Part shown: one piece after another, positions 49,589-60,337 of the stretch | Numbering within the stretch: the first letter of the stretch is position 1 | How the letters are laid out: each line of letters begins with the position of its first letter | Origin: Prostheceraeus crozeri | Taxonomy: Eukaryota > Platyhelminthes > Polycladida > Euryleptidae | Assembly (NCBI GenBank): GCA_907163375.1 | Contig: CAJQUW010000514.1 | Coordinates: 1-64,000 of the forward strand | Length of the DNA stretch: 64,000 nucleotides | Direction: 5' to 3' | The notes under the pieces: model-generated | What the model was told of the DNA's origin: nothing | The model's database searches: none | What the model saw: the letters and a program-made list of their open reading frames with translations, nothing else | Position numbers and translations under genes: made by a program

Positions 49589-50968
49589 TTAACTCTTCAT
49601 TCGGAAATGGAGTGTGATACATGTCACAGCATCTTTATGAAAAGGAATCAACGCACCAGCATCGTCATAAATTGCAATATCAATTTGTGGGATGTAGTTT
49701 GATTTCAGCTTTGTATAATGCACTTTCTTGAAAGTATGCTCAGATAAAATACTGCAGCTTTTTGGCTGGTATGGTATCATTGCTAGCAATGGAGCTTCAA
49801 CATCTCCCACACGTACATCTTCACCAATATTGGAATATATCTGAAAATAGTTAATACGACGCGATAGCGACATGTCTGCGCTAGCTTTGGTTACAGTACC
49901 ACTTTTAAAGATATTTTAATCAAAACCCAAAATGTCTATTAGAGTTTTATCCATAATTAGTTCAATACCTTTTCCACTTATAGTGAGAGACAAAACACCG
50001 TCTTTTTCAGAAAACGAAATATGTTCATCTTGAATCACTTCATTCAAATAATCTACAACCAATTTAACTGAAGTAATAATGCGAGGCATCAACACTTGTT
50101 TCATGTAAGATACCACCTAAAGGCTCTACACACTTTCTGTATAAAGATACGGTCCATTCTGTATCAAATTGATTTGACCTTTCACATGGTAAATGTTGCA
50201 TATCAAATTTTCCATGAACAGCTGCAGAACGATGTCGTAAGAACTGATGAAGATCTTTTGAACAAACTAATACTAGATCATCATCATTTAATTTACTTAT
50301 TGCAATATGATTAGATGATTTGATATAAGTCAATGTTGCCACTTGTTTACCATCAACTCGAAGGAGATAATTAAATTTCTTCAATAATGTTTCAGGAGCC
50401 ATGTTTGTCTTTCTTGGCTTAATCACAATCTTCTTCACCAACGTCTTCTAATTTTTTGGAATAAGATCTACATAATAAGCTTCCTCTCGATATATTAACT
50501 GTTTATGACCACTTGGGTGGTAATTAACGTTATAATTATCATAGCGAGGTAACCTAAATCATTTCTTAAACTTGGACTTAAACCAACAATCCAATCTTTC
50601 TCAACTACATGATGTACATAATTATGATCGTCATTGTGCGGAGTAAATTGGACAATATGTTTACACGCTTTATTCAGGAAATCATATATAAACTTTTTAC
50701 ATGATAAGAGATCTTTCTTTGGCCACTGTGGAATGTATACTCTGCAGCCCTTTTCACATTGGTAAGCAGCTGTGCGTCTCATATTAATAGTCATCACCTC
50801 ATGATCAAAAGTACAGACACAGTTGCTATGAACAAGTTGAGTGACACCCACTTCCCACTTTCCATTTAGCTGTTGTGTATGATCAATGGGAGTAGAAAAG
50901 AGTGCGGCTCGATTACTAGCAAATCTATTTGCGGCCGCATTGCTAAGCAAAATATGATAAAACGACAT
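49589..50968 (-). pseudogene. Structural-type protein 1 (LNGKWEVGV family), copy B
   Basis: Counterpart of 23107-24488: starts MSFYHILLSNAAANRF, has LNGKWEVGVTQL near the N-terminus and IAIYDDAGALIPFHKDA near the C-terminus. Broken, about three breaks, one shared with copy A. The start lies about 24 bases from the divergent PC4-like gene. Confidence 0.6.
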
Positions 50969-50991
50969 TTTGATATTGCTGATCTGCGGCT

Positions 50992-51360
50992 TTGCATAAC
51001 ATCATGAAGACTTGGATTTTGGACTCTCTACAATATATCAGAGTTGATCGTAATGGAAACGTACATTTCAAAAATTCTCATGGTCATACATCAAGAGGTA
51101 TTACATTAACATGGCGACAATTTGTCAACCTCAATGATATCATGAGGGATTTGGAATATTTTGAAACATTAAGATTCATCTCCTTGGGTGATCAAGTTTG
51201 GCTTCAACGTCGCAACAATGAAATTCAAATCTGCCATTCTCATTCCGCAAACTGTTTCTCATATTCGCAAATACAATTGGGAGAAGTATAGAAGATATAT
51301 ATATCGCTCCATCATGACATTTATTCGTCGTGAGTTCATCGCCCTACTATGCAAATCTTA
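50992..51360 (+). pseudogene. PC4-like protein 1, copy B
   Basis: Same product as 22715-23083: MKTWILDSLQYIRVDRNGNV, SRGITLTWRQFVNLNDIM and LGDQVWLQ. The first PC4-like unit is unchanged; the gene is broken, about one break. Divergent to structural protein 1. Confidence 0.5.
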
Positions 51361-51383
51361 ATCAGACATGACTACCACGCACC

Positions 51384-52250
51384 GTGAGTTGGAAATTAGA
51401 TTCCCTACAACGTATTGAAACGGATCATGATCGAAACGTCTATTTCAAAGATTCAACTGGAAATGTGAGAAGAGAGTTTGCTTTATCTTATCGTCATTTT
51501 CAATCTCTACATCATATCATGAAGGATTTGAAATACTTCTATATGAAAAGACATTCACGTATTGGAAATCGCATCTGGTTGCGCGTCAACAAACGGCGAA
51601 TTCAACTCTATCATTCCCAACTCCATACTAACTTCACATTTCATCAAGGTAGTTGGGAAAGTATAAAAGGAAGGTACATCGCTCAATTTACTCATTTTTT
51701 CATCATGAAGCGCCATCGCTACACCATCGTCAACATTCTCCGTCGCTTCAGACTCTACACCAAAATCGATCTCACAACATTACACCAACACCTTCCAAAC
51801 AGCAAGTATTACCCGGGCCGACCTCAAATGTTAGTGGTGAAGATGAACAATTCACGGAATCTTCAACTCTTCCCAAATGGGACTGTACAGATTCTCGGCG
51901 CCCTGTCTCATTCATCGGCGCAGTCAATGCGCTTAGAGCTACAGAGACTACTACGTCGGATATGGAAGAGGGAGAGGCGTGTGATGTCGAATCTGACTGT
52001 GGACAATATGGTGATCTCTACTCAATTGAGTGAAAGTGTATCATTTTTGAAGATTCGTACCAGCAGTTACAATTTGTGTTATGAACCCGAACTTTTTCCT
52101 GCAGCTCTCATTAGTTGTTGGTTACCTGTGCATGTGGCAATCTTTCATAATAGTAAAGTGATCATTACTGGACTAAAATCTCATGTACAAGCAAATGTGA
52201 TCCTAGACTATCTCATCGAGTATGTACGTACCCAGCGGATTGTAAAATAA
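51384..52250 (+). CDS. PC4-like protein 2 and TBP-like module, copy B
   Basis: A single open frame of 288 codons. The first part (residues 1-100) is PC4-like (WKLDSLQRIETDHDRNVYFK, FALSYRHFQSLHHIMKDL, IGNRIWLRV). The part from the Met at 51705 is a 181-codon TBP-like core nearly identical to copy A: KIDLTTLHQHLPNSKYYPG, LQLFPNGTVQILGALS, VDNMVISTQLS, CYEPELFP and KVIITGLKS. In copy A the two are separate, overlapping frames, and that is probably the original layout; the TBP-like protein would then start at 51705. Its stop overlaps a minus-strand-facing poly(A) region convergent with the protease. TBP-like assignment is strong, PC4-like moderate. Confidence 0.72.
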   Translation: MSWKLDSLQRIETDHDRNVYFKDSTGNVRREFALSYRHFQSLHHIMKDLKYFYMKRHSRIGNRIWLRVNKRRIQLYHSQLHTNFTFHQGSWESIKGRYIAQFTHFFIMKRHRYTIVNILRRFRLYTKIDLTTLHQHLPNSKYYPGRPQMLVVKMNNSRNLQLFPNGTVQILGALSHSSAQSMRLELQRLLRRIWKRERRVMSNLTVDNMVISTQLSESVSFLKIRTSSYNLCYEPELFPAALISCWLPVHVAIFHNSKVIITGLKSHVQANVILDYLIEYVRTQRIVK

Positions 52251-52276
52251 AAAACAATTTTTCCAACATGATGTTT

Positions 52277-52738
52277 TTATTTCAAATCATGATAGAACTT
52301 ACAAATCATTTTTTCATTAGAGGATGGATTACATGAAAAGTTTTGAATAACAGATACAAATCGAGATACATGTAAACGTTTTAAGATGAAGTACAGTACA
52401 AAAGCACCACACGTTGATGAAAGTGGATGTTGTAGTATGCGTTCATTTCGCTGATATTGACGCGTATGTTTTCTCAACCACTGCTGTGTTGGTATATTTG
52501 GAGGTTGAGCAAGAGAGTCAAATAGTTCACCACGTCGTTCTTCTCCAATAAAGATCGCTTTCCAATGCTCACCGCCTAAATTCTGTGAATGAGTGTTTAG
52601 CACAATAAAGATGGGATAGTGATTTACTGCAGGTGGTAAGGTATCGAGCGAATAGACATTATCGAAAGCTTTCAACGTCGCTTCGTCTGCATTACGCTGT
52701 ACTTTAGTTTTAATATCGTCAGCAGTCAACCAACTCAT
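52277..52738 (-). CDS. Adenain-like cysteine protease, copy B
   Basis: Whole 153-codon frame, same as copy A with H58, D74, Q103 and C110 in the adenain order. It is the complete one of the two protease sequences in copy B. Convergent with the TBP-like gene, 26 bases apart. Confidence 0.88.
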   Translation of the reverse strand: MSWLTADDIKTKVQRNADEATLKAFDNVYSLDTLPPAVNHYPIFIVLNTHSQNLGGEHWKAIFIGEERRGELFDSLAQPPNIPTQQWLRKHTRQYQRNERILQHPLSSTCGAFVLYFILKRLHVSRFVSVIQNFSCNPSSNEKMICKFYHDLK

Positions 52739-54015
52739 TAACGATTATACTGCAGAATCACGTCACGATACTTTGTAATTTCAATATTTGAATCGAAGAC
52801 TGCATAAATTAATACATTGATCGTCTCAGGTAGTGTTCTTTTGAACGTCAAATCCAAACGAATATTATGAGGCACGTTCGCTTGACGATAGGGTGCACTA
52901 ATATCGCTGTCAGCAGTCAAATCAAATGCATAAATAGTATATCCACTCTTAAACTCTTTCATAGTGAGTCCGTTGGCGTCATCCGTATTGTGAAAGCCAA
53001 AGACATCCATAAAATCAACATAACTGCGCATAAATTGATCCGCAGCAAAATCTGGTTTGTAGGGTGGACCAGGATGACTCACACCATTCACACGTAAAGC
53101 AATTTCACTTAACTGATTGTGTTTAAAATTGAAAGGATTCTTCTTTATATTACCATTAAATGCATCATTTTTAACCATTGCCACCATGAGGAGCTTCGGT
53201 GCTTCCGATGGAAAGAGGCCATCTTTCATGAAACTCTTTTGATCTTTCGGAATTGTAAAGGTGAGAAGCTTTGTATGCTGAACGGGGTAAATGGCATTTT
53301 GGCGGTTAAGATCTTCAGCATGTCCTCTAATGACACTTGGATTCGGTACTACTCGACGAATGTAAAGTGCAATATCTTCCACATGAATTCTAAAATTGTC
53401 AACTTTAGCAAATGCATTCAGCGCAAATTCAGGCTTATTCAATGTCAGCTTGAGTCGCATGCTGGTATTACAGAGTAAAAATTTTGACTGTCTAAAGAAG
53501 TCTAAATTCAGCGGACCATATAGCTGACATACTTTACTATCTTTAATCATAGCAGATCGCTTTACAAAGCCACTGTTTGTTTCAGCATCAAATTTTCCTA
53601 CTTCATCTCTGTACCATCCCATGGCTTCCATATGACTTTTTTGTGCTGCTGGATGAAACTGTGATACATGATTGAAATATGATTTATAGGGATAATCGCT
53701 TTGGCCACCTTCCACCTGCTGCTCTCCAATCGTTAGAGAAACATCGCGAAGTAATGTAGTCAATGGTAAATTGTTCAGTCCAACTTTATGTGTATCGTCA
53801 ATAGCAGTTCCATCTGCTTGCTGAATTCTAAACCTCAAATCAACCATCGCATAACTCAAATCTATGTAGTCATCACTACCACCAGGAATAACAAATTCAA
53901 TGGGGCCAGCATTCTCAGCTGTTCGAGGATGATAATCTACAATACTTGAACTGAGAATATCTGTCTGTATGGCTTGTTGATCAAACAAACAAAACCCGGA
54001 AGTTTTACACTCCAT
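52738..54015 (-). CDS. Major capsid protein candidate, copy B, first duplicate
   Basis: Whole 425-codon F54H12.2-like frame (ENAGPIEFVIPGGSDDYIDL, AAQKSHMEAMGWY). Identical in protein to the second duplicate at 55938-57215 as far as I can see, and about ten residues different from copy A. It directly abuts the complete protease, so this is the duplicate in the ancestral context on its 3' side. Confidence 0.78.
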   Translation of the reverse strand: MECKTSGFCLFDQQAIQTDILSSSIVDYHPRTAENAGPIEFVIPGGSDDYIDLSYAMVDLRFRIQQADGTAIDDTHKVGLNNLPLTTLLRDVSLTIGEQQVEGGQSDYPYKSYFNHVSQFHPAAQKSHMEAMGWYRDEVGKFDAETNSGFVKRSAMIKDSKVCQLYGPLNLDFFRQSKFLLCNTSMRLKLTLNKPEFALNAFAKVDNFRIHVEDIALYIRRVVPNPSVIRGHAEDLNRQNAIYPVQHTKLLTFTIPKDQKSFMKDGLFPSEAPKLLMVAMVKNDAFNGNIKKNPFNFKHNQLSEIALRVNGVSHPGPPYKPDFAADQFMRSYVDFMDVFGFHNTDDANGLTMKEFKSGYTIYAFDLTADSDISAPYRQANVPHNIRLDLTFKRTLPETINVLIYAVFDSNIEITKYRDVILQYNR

Positions 54016-54017
54016 GA

Positions 54018-54473
54018 TTAGAAGTTATGGCAACGTCGTCGTTTAGCGCCTGATGAATGATTAGAGCCTCTGCGACGTTTGCGTGAATGCCTTTTGACTG
54101 AAGATCGCACCTTACCAGCTCCGCGATGTTTCCTTCTTCCTTTATTCATTCGTTTAGGCGATTTCTTTCCTTGAGTAACACCAGCAAAGGTCTGCTTCAA
54201 TGTTTTTAAACCGCGTTCCTTCCCACGATTCAACAAACTGCTCTTAAAACTTCTACCTCTGGAAAGATCACTAGCAACATCACCAGCAAAGCCAACGGCA
54301 TTACTTAAAACATTTCGTTTTAAAGATCTACCGACATTGGATATGAGAGGTGCTACAACAGATTTCAGTGCACCAAGTATGCTACCTCCACGTTGGCGGC
54401 GAGCGCCGATGGAAATTTGTCCTCCACCACTTACATAGGAGGATCGTGAATAAAATGAGGCAGTTGGATTCAT
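54018..54473 (-). CDS. Basic core-like virion protein, copy B, first duplicate
   Basis: Whole 151-codon frame with RRQRGGSILGALKSVVAPLI, NAVGFAGDVASDLSRGR and an Arg/Lys-rich tail. Same as the duplicate at 57218-57673. It would package DNA or bridge it to the shell. Confidence 0.65.
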   Translation of the reverse strand: MNPTASFYSRSSYVSGGGQISIGARRQRGGSILGALKSVVAPLISNVGRSLKRNVLSNAVGFAGDVASDLSRGRSFKSSLLNRGKERGLKTLKQTFAGVTQGKKSPKRMNKGRRKHRGAGKVRSSVKRHSRKRRRGSNHSSGAKRRRCHNF

Positions 54474-54514
54474 AGCTCAAACCCTAAACATTGTTAGTTA
54501 CAACTTTGCATGAA

Positions 54515-55678
54515 TCACTGTCGATCACTTAGATGAAAGATGTCGGCACGACGCATCCAAGAGTTCATACTTGAAGAATAACCAGTCCATTTAACAAGAC
54601 ACCATTCTTCACCTTGCCGTTTTTTACATCGAATGATTTTCTCTACCAAATATGTTTCACTTTCAGTGACTACATCAATCTCATCGCGGTAAAAGCTACC
54701 CTCAATTTCTTCATTATCGTAATCTTTCAACTTGTAGGTGGTGGGAGAGTCTTTTTGATCAATCCTTGATACTGTAAATACCTCCTCTGTCCAATTCGGA
54801 AGGTACCCTTAAGCAAAAACACTTTTCACCTTTGAGATGCGAACTTTATCACCAATTTTCACATCACTTTTCACATGAGTGCGTTTACGTTGGAATGATT
54901 CGCGCACTTTATCTACATTGTCAGCATTTACATCTACTGGTCTGAGTCCAATAGAACGATGGATAGAGTGATTGTAGGCATGGAGTGTATCTTGTAGAAC
55001 CTTTGTCCAATTTTGTGTCAAGTTGGCAGTGAAATGTCGCCACAACCGATTTCTTGATGTGCGATTAAAACGTTCAACGAGAGCAGCTTTATAAGCACTC
55101 TTTACACTAAACAACTCAATGTCATGCCTCTCAAATAATCTTCTCACATGCTGATTTTCAAACTCTTTTCCTTGATCACTCTGAATTCTTTTTGGAATGC
55201 GACCTTCTCGAAAAATTGTTTGAAATGCCTTTGCTACTCCTTTCCCTTCTTTAGTTTTTAAAGGTTGAGCCCACGCATAACGCGAGAAAATATCAATGAC
55301 GGTTAAAATAAAATTATTACCCGAGTTATGTTTTGAAATGGAGGCAACATCACACAAATCTGCTTGCCACTGTTCATCGATGTCATGAACAATATAATGG
55401 CGGGTGCGGTACTTCTTTTTCGCTTGTTTGTGGAGTGTATAGGTAGCCTGACCCTTTAACCATCGTTTCACTTGTGATTGTGGAAGACCACTCGCTTTTG
55501 ATAATTTCTTGATAGATGCAAATCCTGCCGGATGTTTTACATCATAATAGATTGACTTAAAACGTTCAGTCGATGACGACTGACTCTTTTTCCTCCTTCT
55601 CATCTTTTTGTTTTCTTGCCTTTCTACATTTACAACAACTGCAGCATTTAGCTTTAGCGGTTTTGCGATCGTGTTCAC
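54515..55678 (-). pseudogene. Integrase and chromodomain, copy B, first duplicate
   Basis: Covers most of the integrase (SIYYDVKHPAGFASIKKL, ADLCDV, QSDQGKEF, VERFNRT) and the chromodomain (CLVKWTGYSSSMNSW). It begins at the duplication junction, so it lacks its own upstream region and is a by-product of the duplication. Broken, sharing the break of the other copies. Confidence 0.8.
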
Positions 55679-55683
55679 ATTGC

Positions 55684-55938
55684 TTAGGGGTTGAGCAAGA
55701 GAGTTAGAGCAAGAGAGTCAAATAGTTCACCACGTCGTTCTTCTCCAATAAAGATCGCTTTCCAATGCTCACCGCCTAAATTCTGTGAATGAGTGTTTAG
55801 CACAATAAAGATGGGATAGTGATTTACTGCAGGTGGTAAGGTATCGAGCGAATAGACATTATCGAAAGCTTTCAACGTCGCTTCGTCTGCATTACGCTGT
55901 ACTTTAGTTTTAATATCGTCAGCAGTCAACCAACTCAT
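55684..55938 (-). pseudogene. Partial protease, copy B, second duplicate
   Basis: The first half of the adenain-like protease (MSWLTADDIKTKVQRNADEA, GGEHWKAIFI, GELFDSL) running into the duplication junction. It exists only because the duplication boundary falls inside the protease gene; the complete protease is at 52277-52738. Confidence 0.8.
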
Positions 55939-57215
55939 TAACGATTATACTGCAGAATCACGTCACGATACTTTGTAATTTCAATATTTGAATCGAAGAC
56001 TGCATAAATTAATACATTGATCGTCTCAGGTAGTGTTCTTTTGAACGTCAAATCCAAACGAATATTATGAGGCACGTTCGCTTGACGATAGGGTGCACTA
56101 ATATCGCTGTCAGCAGTCAAATCAAATGCATAAATAGTATATCCACTCTTAAACTCTTTCATAGTGAGTCCGTTGGCGTCATCCGTATTGTGAAAGCCAA
56201 AGACATCCATAAAATCAACATAACTGCGCATAAATTGATCCGCAGCAAAATCTGGTTTGTAGGGTGGACCAGGATGACTCACACCATTCACACGTAAAGC
56301 AATTTCACTTAACTGATTGTGTTTAAAATTGAAAGGATTCTTCTTTATATTACCATTAAATGCATCATTTTTAACCATTGCCACCATGAGGAGCTTCGGT
56401 GCTTCCGATGGAAAGAGGCCATCTTTCATGAAACTCTTTTGATCTTTCGGAATTGTAAAGGTGAGAAGCTTTGTATGCTGAACGGGGTAAATGGCATTTT
56501 GGCGGTTAAGATCTTCAGCATGTCCTCTAATGACACTTGGATTCGGTACTACTCGACGAATGTAAAGTGCAATATCTTCCACATGAATTCTAAAATTGTC
56601 AACTTTAGCAAATGCATTCAGCGCAAATTCAGGCTTATTCAATGTCAGCTTGAGTCGCATGCTGGTATTACAGAGTAAAAATTTTGACTGTCTAAAGAAG
56701 TCTAAATTCAGCGGACCATATAGCTGACATACTTTACTATCTTTAATCATAGCAGATCGCTTTACAAAGCCACTGTTTGTTTCAGCATCAAATTTTCCTA
56801 CTTCATCTCTGTACCATCCCATGGCTTCCATATGACTTTTTTGTGCTGCTGGATGAAACTGTGATACATGATTGAAATATGATTTATAGGGATAATCGCT
56901 TTGGCCACCTTCCACCTGCTGCTCTCCAATCGTTAGAGAAACATCGCGAAGTAATGTAGTCAATGGTAAATTGTTCAGTCCAACTTTATGTGTATCGTCA
57001 ATAGCAGTTCCATCTGCTTGCTGAATTCTAAACCTCAAATCAACCATCGCATAACTCAAATCTATGTAGTCATCACTACCACCAGGAATAACAAATTCAA
57101 TGGGGCCAGCATTCTCAGCTGTTCGAGGATGATAATCTACAATACTTGAACTGAGAATATCTGTCTGTATGGCTTGTTGATCAAACAAACAAAACCCGGA
57201 AGTTTTACACTCCAT
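55938..57215 (-). CDS. Major capsid protein candidate, copy B, second duplicate
   Basis: Whole 425-codon frame, same protein as 52738-54015. It follows the second core-like gene as in copy A. Two whole capsid genes in one element would double dosage if it were expressed; more likely it is a neutral recent duplication. Confidence 0.78.
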   Translation of the reverse strand: MECKTSGFCLFDQQAIQTDILSSSIVDYHPRTAENAGPIEFVIPGGSDDYIDLSYAMVDLRFRIQQADGTAIDDTHKVGLNNLPLTTLLRDVSLTIGEQQVEGGQSDYPYKSYFNHVSQFHPAAQKSHMEAMGWYRDEVGKFDAETNSGFVKRSAMIKDSKVCQLYGPLNLDFFRQSKFLLCNTSMRLKLTLNKPEFALNAFAKVDNFRIHVEDIALYIRRVVPNPSVIRGHAEDLNRQNAIYPVQHTKLLTFTIPKDQKSFMKDGLFPSEAPKLLMVAMVKNDAFNGNIKKNPFNFKHNQLSEIALRVNGVSHPGPPYKPDFAADQFMRSYVDFMDVFGFHNTDDANGLTMKEFKSGYTIYAFDLTADSDISAPYRQANVPHNIRLDLTFKRTLPETINVLIYAVFDSNIEITKYRDVILQYNR

Positions 57216-57217
57216 GA

Positions 57218-57673
57218 TTAGAAGTTATGGCAACGTCGTCGTTTAGCGCCTGATGAATGATTAGAGCCTCTGCGACGTTTGCGTGAATGCCTTTTGACTG
57301 AAGATCGCACCTTACCAGCTCCGCGATGTTTCCTTCTTCCTTTATTCATTCGTTTAGGCGATTTCTTTCCTTGAGTAACACCAGCAAAGGTCTGCTTCAA
57401 TGTTTTTAAACCGCGTTCCTTCCCACGATTCAACAAACTGCTCTTAAAACTTCTACCTCTGGAAAGATCACTAGCAACATCACCAGCAAAGCCAACGGCA
57501 TTACTTAAAACATTTCGTTTTAAAGATCTACCGACATTGGATATGAGAGGTGCTACAACAGATTTCAGTGCACCAAGTATGCTACCTCCACGTTGGCGGC
57601 GAGCGCCGATGGAAATTTGTCCTCCACCACTTACATAGGAGGATCGTGAATAAAATGAGGCAGTTGGATTCAT
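57218..57673 (-). CDS. Basic core-like virion protein, copy B, second duplicate
   Basis: Whole 151-codon frame from MNPTASFYS at 57673; six extra codons upstream are open but not shared by copy A. Same product as 54018-54473. Confidence 0.65.
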   Translation of the reverse strand: MNPTASFYSRSSYVSGGGQISIGARRQRGGSILGALKSVVAPLISNVGRSLKRNVLSNAVGFAGDVASDLSRGRSFKSSLLNRGKERGLKTLKQTFAGVTQGKKSPKRMNKGRRKHRGAGKVRSSVKRHSRKRRRGSNHSSGAKRRRCHNF

Positions 57674-57714
57674 AGCTGAAACCCTAAACATTGTTAGTTA
57701 CAACTTTGCATGAA

Positions 57715-58935
57715 TCACTGTCGATCACTTAGATGAAAGATGTCGGCACGACGCATCCAAGAGTTCATACTTGAAGAATAACCAGTCCATTTAACAAGAC
57801 ACCATTCTTCACCTTGCCGTTTTTTACATCGAATGATTTTCTCTACCAAATATGTTTCACTTTCAGTGACTACATCAATCTCATCGCGGTAAAAGCTACC
57901 CTCAATTTCTTCATTATCGTAATCTTTCAACTTGTAGGTGGTGGGAGAGTCTTTTTGATCAATCCTTGATACTGTAAATACCTCCTCTGTCCAATTCGGA
58001 AGGTACCCTTAAGCAAAAACACTTTTCACCTTTGAGATGCGAACTTTATCACCAATTTTCACATCACTTTTCACATGAGTGCGTTTACGTTGGAATGATT
58101 CGCGCACTTTATCTACATTGTCAGCATTTACATCTACTGGTCTGAGTCCAATAGAACGATGGATAGAGTGATTGTAGGCATGGAGTGTATCTTGTAGAAC
58201 CTTTGTCCAATTTTGTGTCAAGTTGGCAGTGAAATGTCGCCACAACCGATTTCTTGATGTGCGATTAAAACGTTCAACGAGAGCAGCTTTATAAGCACTC
58301 TTTACACTAAACAACTCAATGTCATGCCTCTCAAATAATCTTCTCACATGCTGATTTTCAAACTCTTTTCCTTGATCACTCTGAATTCTTTTTGGAATGC
58401 GACCTTCTCGAAAAATTGTTTGAAATGCCTTTGCTACTCCTTTCCCTTCTTTAGTTTTTAAAGGTTGAGCCCACGCATAACGCGAGAAAATATCAATGAC
58501 GGTTAAAATAAAATTATTACCCGAGTTATGTTTTGAAATGGAGGCAACATCACACAAATCTGCTTGCCACTGTTCATCGATGTCATGAACAATATAATGG
58601 CGGGTGCGGTACTTCTTTTTCGCTTGTTTGTGGAGTGTATAGGTAGCCTGACCCTTTAACCATCGTTTCACTTGTGATTGTGGAAGACCACTCGCTTTTG
58701 ATAATTTCTTGATAGATGCAAATCCTGCCGGATGTTTTACATCATAATAGATTGACTTAAAACGTTCAGTCGATGACGACTGACTCTTTTTCCTCCTTCT
58801 CATCTTTTTGTTTTCTTGCCTTTCTACATTTACAACAACTGCAGCATTTAGCTTTAGCGGTTTTGCGATCGTGTTCACATTGCTTAGGGGTTTCATTGTG
58901 AGAGCTAGCGCAGCAAGTGCAAGTGACAACGACAT
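57715..58935 (-). pseudogene. Integrase with chromodomain, copy B, second duplicate
   Basis: Full gene in the ancestral context next to the Cys-rich ORF and ATPase block. DDE residues as in copy A (D126, D187, E221). One difference near the third catalytic position's context is visible (NRTSRNRLW versus NRTLKNRLW). About one break, common to all three integrase sequences in the window. Confidence 0.85.
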
Positions 58936-58981
58936 TCACCTCTGGCGGTTCATTACATGGCAAGCAACACATCTGCTTCAT
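58766..58981 (-). CDS. Cys-rich small protein overlapping integrase start, copy B
   Basis: 71-codon frame, same as 18294-18509 with one visible change in the tail (CKCRKARK versus CKCKKARK). It starts right after the preceding gene's stop, the tight spacing seen for other late genes. Possible metal-binding protein or chance overlap. Confidence 0.4.
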   Translation of the reverse strand: MKQMCCLPCNEPPEVNVVVTCTCCASSHNETPKQCEHDRKTAKAKCCSCCKCRKARKQKDEKEEKESVVID

Positions 58982-58982
58982 A

Positions 58983-59675
58983 TTAATAGTCTGAGAACAT
59001 GTATTTCTTGGGAGGAGCTGTTTTACGTTTTCCTTTTACTAGTTTTAGTGGTGGCGTAGATCTACGTCGAGTTCTTCCTCTTGTTTGCTTAGTGAGTGTG
59101 GGAGGGGTTGTAGCAGGTGACGTCTTAAACCAATTTGTTGGCATTTTCATCGTCTGAAGCATTGGAGCAGTAGCCACTGTTGAATCAAGTTCTTTCAATG
59201 TCTCATTATTCAAAGCAAATTTTGACACATTATGCTTTTTCAATAGTTTAAGAAAGTATGTCCAACCAGGTGGAACATAGCCCTGACGGCGCTTTCTACG
59301 TGTCGCATACTGAATCAAGTCTTCATAACGTGAAGCATCAATCACTTTATTTTCATCTGTAATGATTTCTCCTCTATCACTTACATTGAGATGGGGTTCA
59401 ATACTGTTGAAAAGAGATATGGCATGTGCGCGAGATGCTAAAGGTGTAGCAGTCGATACAGAGTCACGCATCTTATTCTTCAAATTTTTTAGTTGCTCAA
59501 CAGTTTCCGATTGTAATAATACAGCACGATGTGGATCTTTGATGTGAACATTTTGCTGATAATCTATTTCTTTCCTATACATTTGATTTGCAAGAGGTTG
59601 CTTTACTTGCTGCATGGCAGTCAATTGTACATATTCATCCTGAGGAATAACAATCATGCGAGAATAAGAACTCAT
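58983..59675 (-). CDS. Virion-type protein downstream of ATPase, unknown, copy B
   Basis: 230-codon frame. RMIVIPQDEY at the start, YATRRKRRQGYVPPGW and FLKLLKKHNV in the middle, basic tail ending KRKTAPPKKYMFSDY. Its start overlaps the ATPase stop by four bases and its stop lies one base from the Cys-rich ORF, so these genes form a compact block. Confidence 0.55.
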   Translation of the reverse strand: MSSYSRMIVIPQDEYVQLTAMQQVKQPLANQMYRKEIDYQQNVHIKDPHRAVLLQSETVEQLKNLKNKMRDSVSTATPLASRAHAISLFNSIEPHLNVSDRGEIITDENKVIDASRYEDLIQYATRRKRRQGYVPPGWTYFLKLLKKHNVSKFALNNETLKELDSTVATAPMLQTMKMPTNWFKTSPATTPPTLTKQTRGRTRRRSTPPLKLVKGKRKTAPPKKYMFSDY

Positions 59676-60337
59676 AGTTTGTAGATAATCATGGGAGTTT
59701 TCAAAATATCACTTCGAAATCTAGATTCTTCCGGACACTCTTGCGTAAAGTCAATGAATAAGTAACCGTGTGGTTTTTCAGTAGCTGCTTGAAAAATTTC
59801 AATTAAGGCTTTTGAACCTCTGGGTGCAACTTGTCGCGCTAAAATTTCAAATTGACTTTTATCTCGCGGATTTTTGAAAATAGCATAATAGTGTGTATTC
59901 AGGTTTCGTGTATGAGCTTCTTTTCCATCAGGAAACAAATTTTGTGTGATATAGATGATAAAGCACCTTTTATGATGTGCTGCGCGAGTGAACATATCGG
60001 TAACATCTTTTGAATTCTTACTTTCTTTTAATAAATCATCCAATACAACAACATCATTAGACTGAAGTTTATCCACTGCAATAATTCCTTCATGTCGAAT
60101 AAAGTTGCGACTTTGCAATTCCTGAAACAGGGACGGTTGATGAATACCATAACACCAAATCACTCGATTGATAGGTTCCTTAAACAACTCCCTTCTTTTA
60201 TCCAATAAATTCAGCGTGAAAACAGTTTTACCTGCATGAGATGGACCTGATACAGTCAGAACTTTATCACATTGAAGTCTGAAATCCATTATAATACTTT
60301 GAGATTCAACATTTGCACAATTGACGCCTAGAGCCAA
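59672..60337 (-). CDS. FtsK/HerA-type genome-packaging ATPase, copy B
   Basis: Whole 221-codon frame with GPSHAGKT, VVVLDD and YITQNLF. MDFRLQCDKV, shortly after the first Met, may be the true start. Overlaps both neighbours. Energises DNA packaging. Confidence 0.88.
   Translation of the reverse strand: MALGVNCANVESQSIIMDFRLQCDKVLTVSGPSHAGKTVFTLNLLDKRRELFKEPINRVIWCYGIHQPSLFQELQSRNFIRHEGIIAVDKLQSNDVVVLDDLLKESKNSKDVTDMFTRAAHHKRCFIIYITQNLFPDGKEAHTRNLNTHYYAIFKNPRDKSQFEILARQVAPRGSKALIEIFQAATEKPHGYLFIDFTQECPEESRFRSDILKTPMIIYKL

Larger units (their letters stand above)
52507..58890. repeat. 3.2-kb tandem duplication inside copy B
   Basis: Two direct copies with an offset of exactly 3200 bp for matching landmarks (for example capsid starts at 54015 and 57215). 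Each holds part of protease, the capsid candidate, the second core-like gene and integrase with chromodomain. The junction near 55690-55706 contains a short repeat of GAGCAAGAGAGT. The copies are almost identical; I see one substitution just before the core-like gene ATG (CATAGCTCAAACCC at about 54472 versus CATAGCTGAAACCC at about 57672). Either a very recent unequal exchange or, less likely given the difference, an assembly duplication. Confidence 0.88.

Noticed and set aside
52507-58890. Pure assembly duplication
   Set aside because: Not excluded, but a base difference between units and a distinct junction sequence argue for a real tandem duplication.
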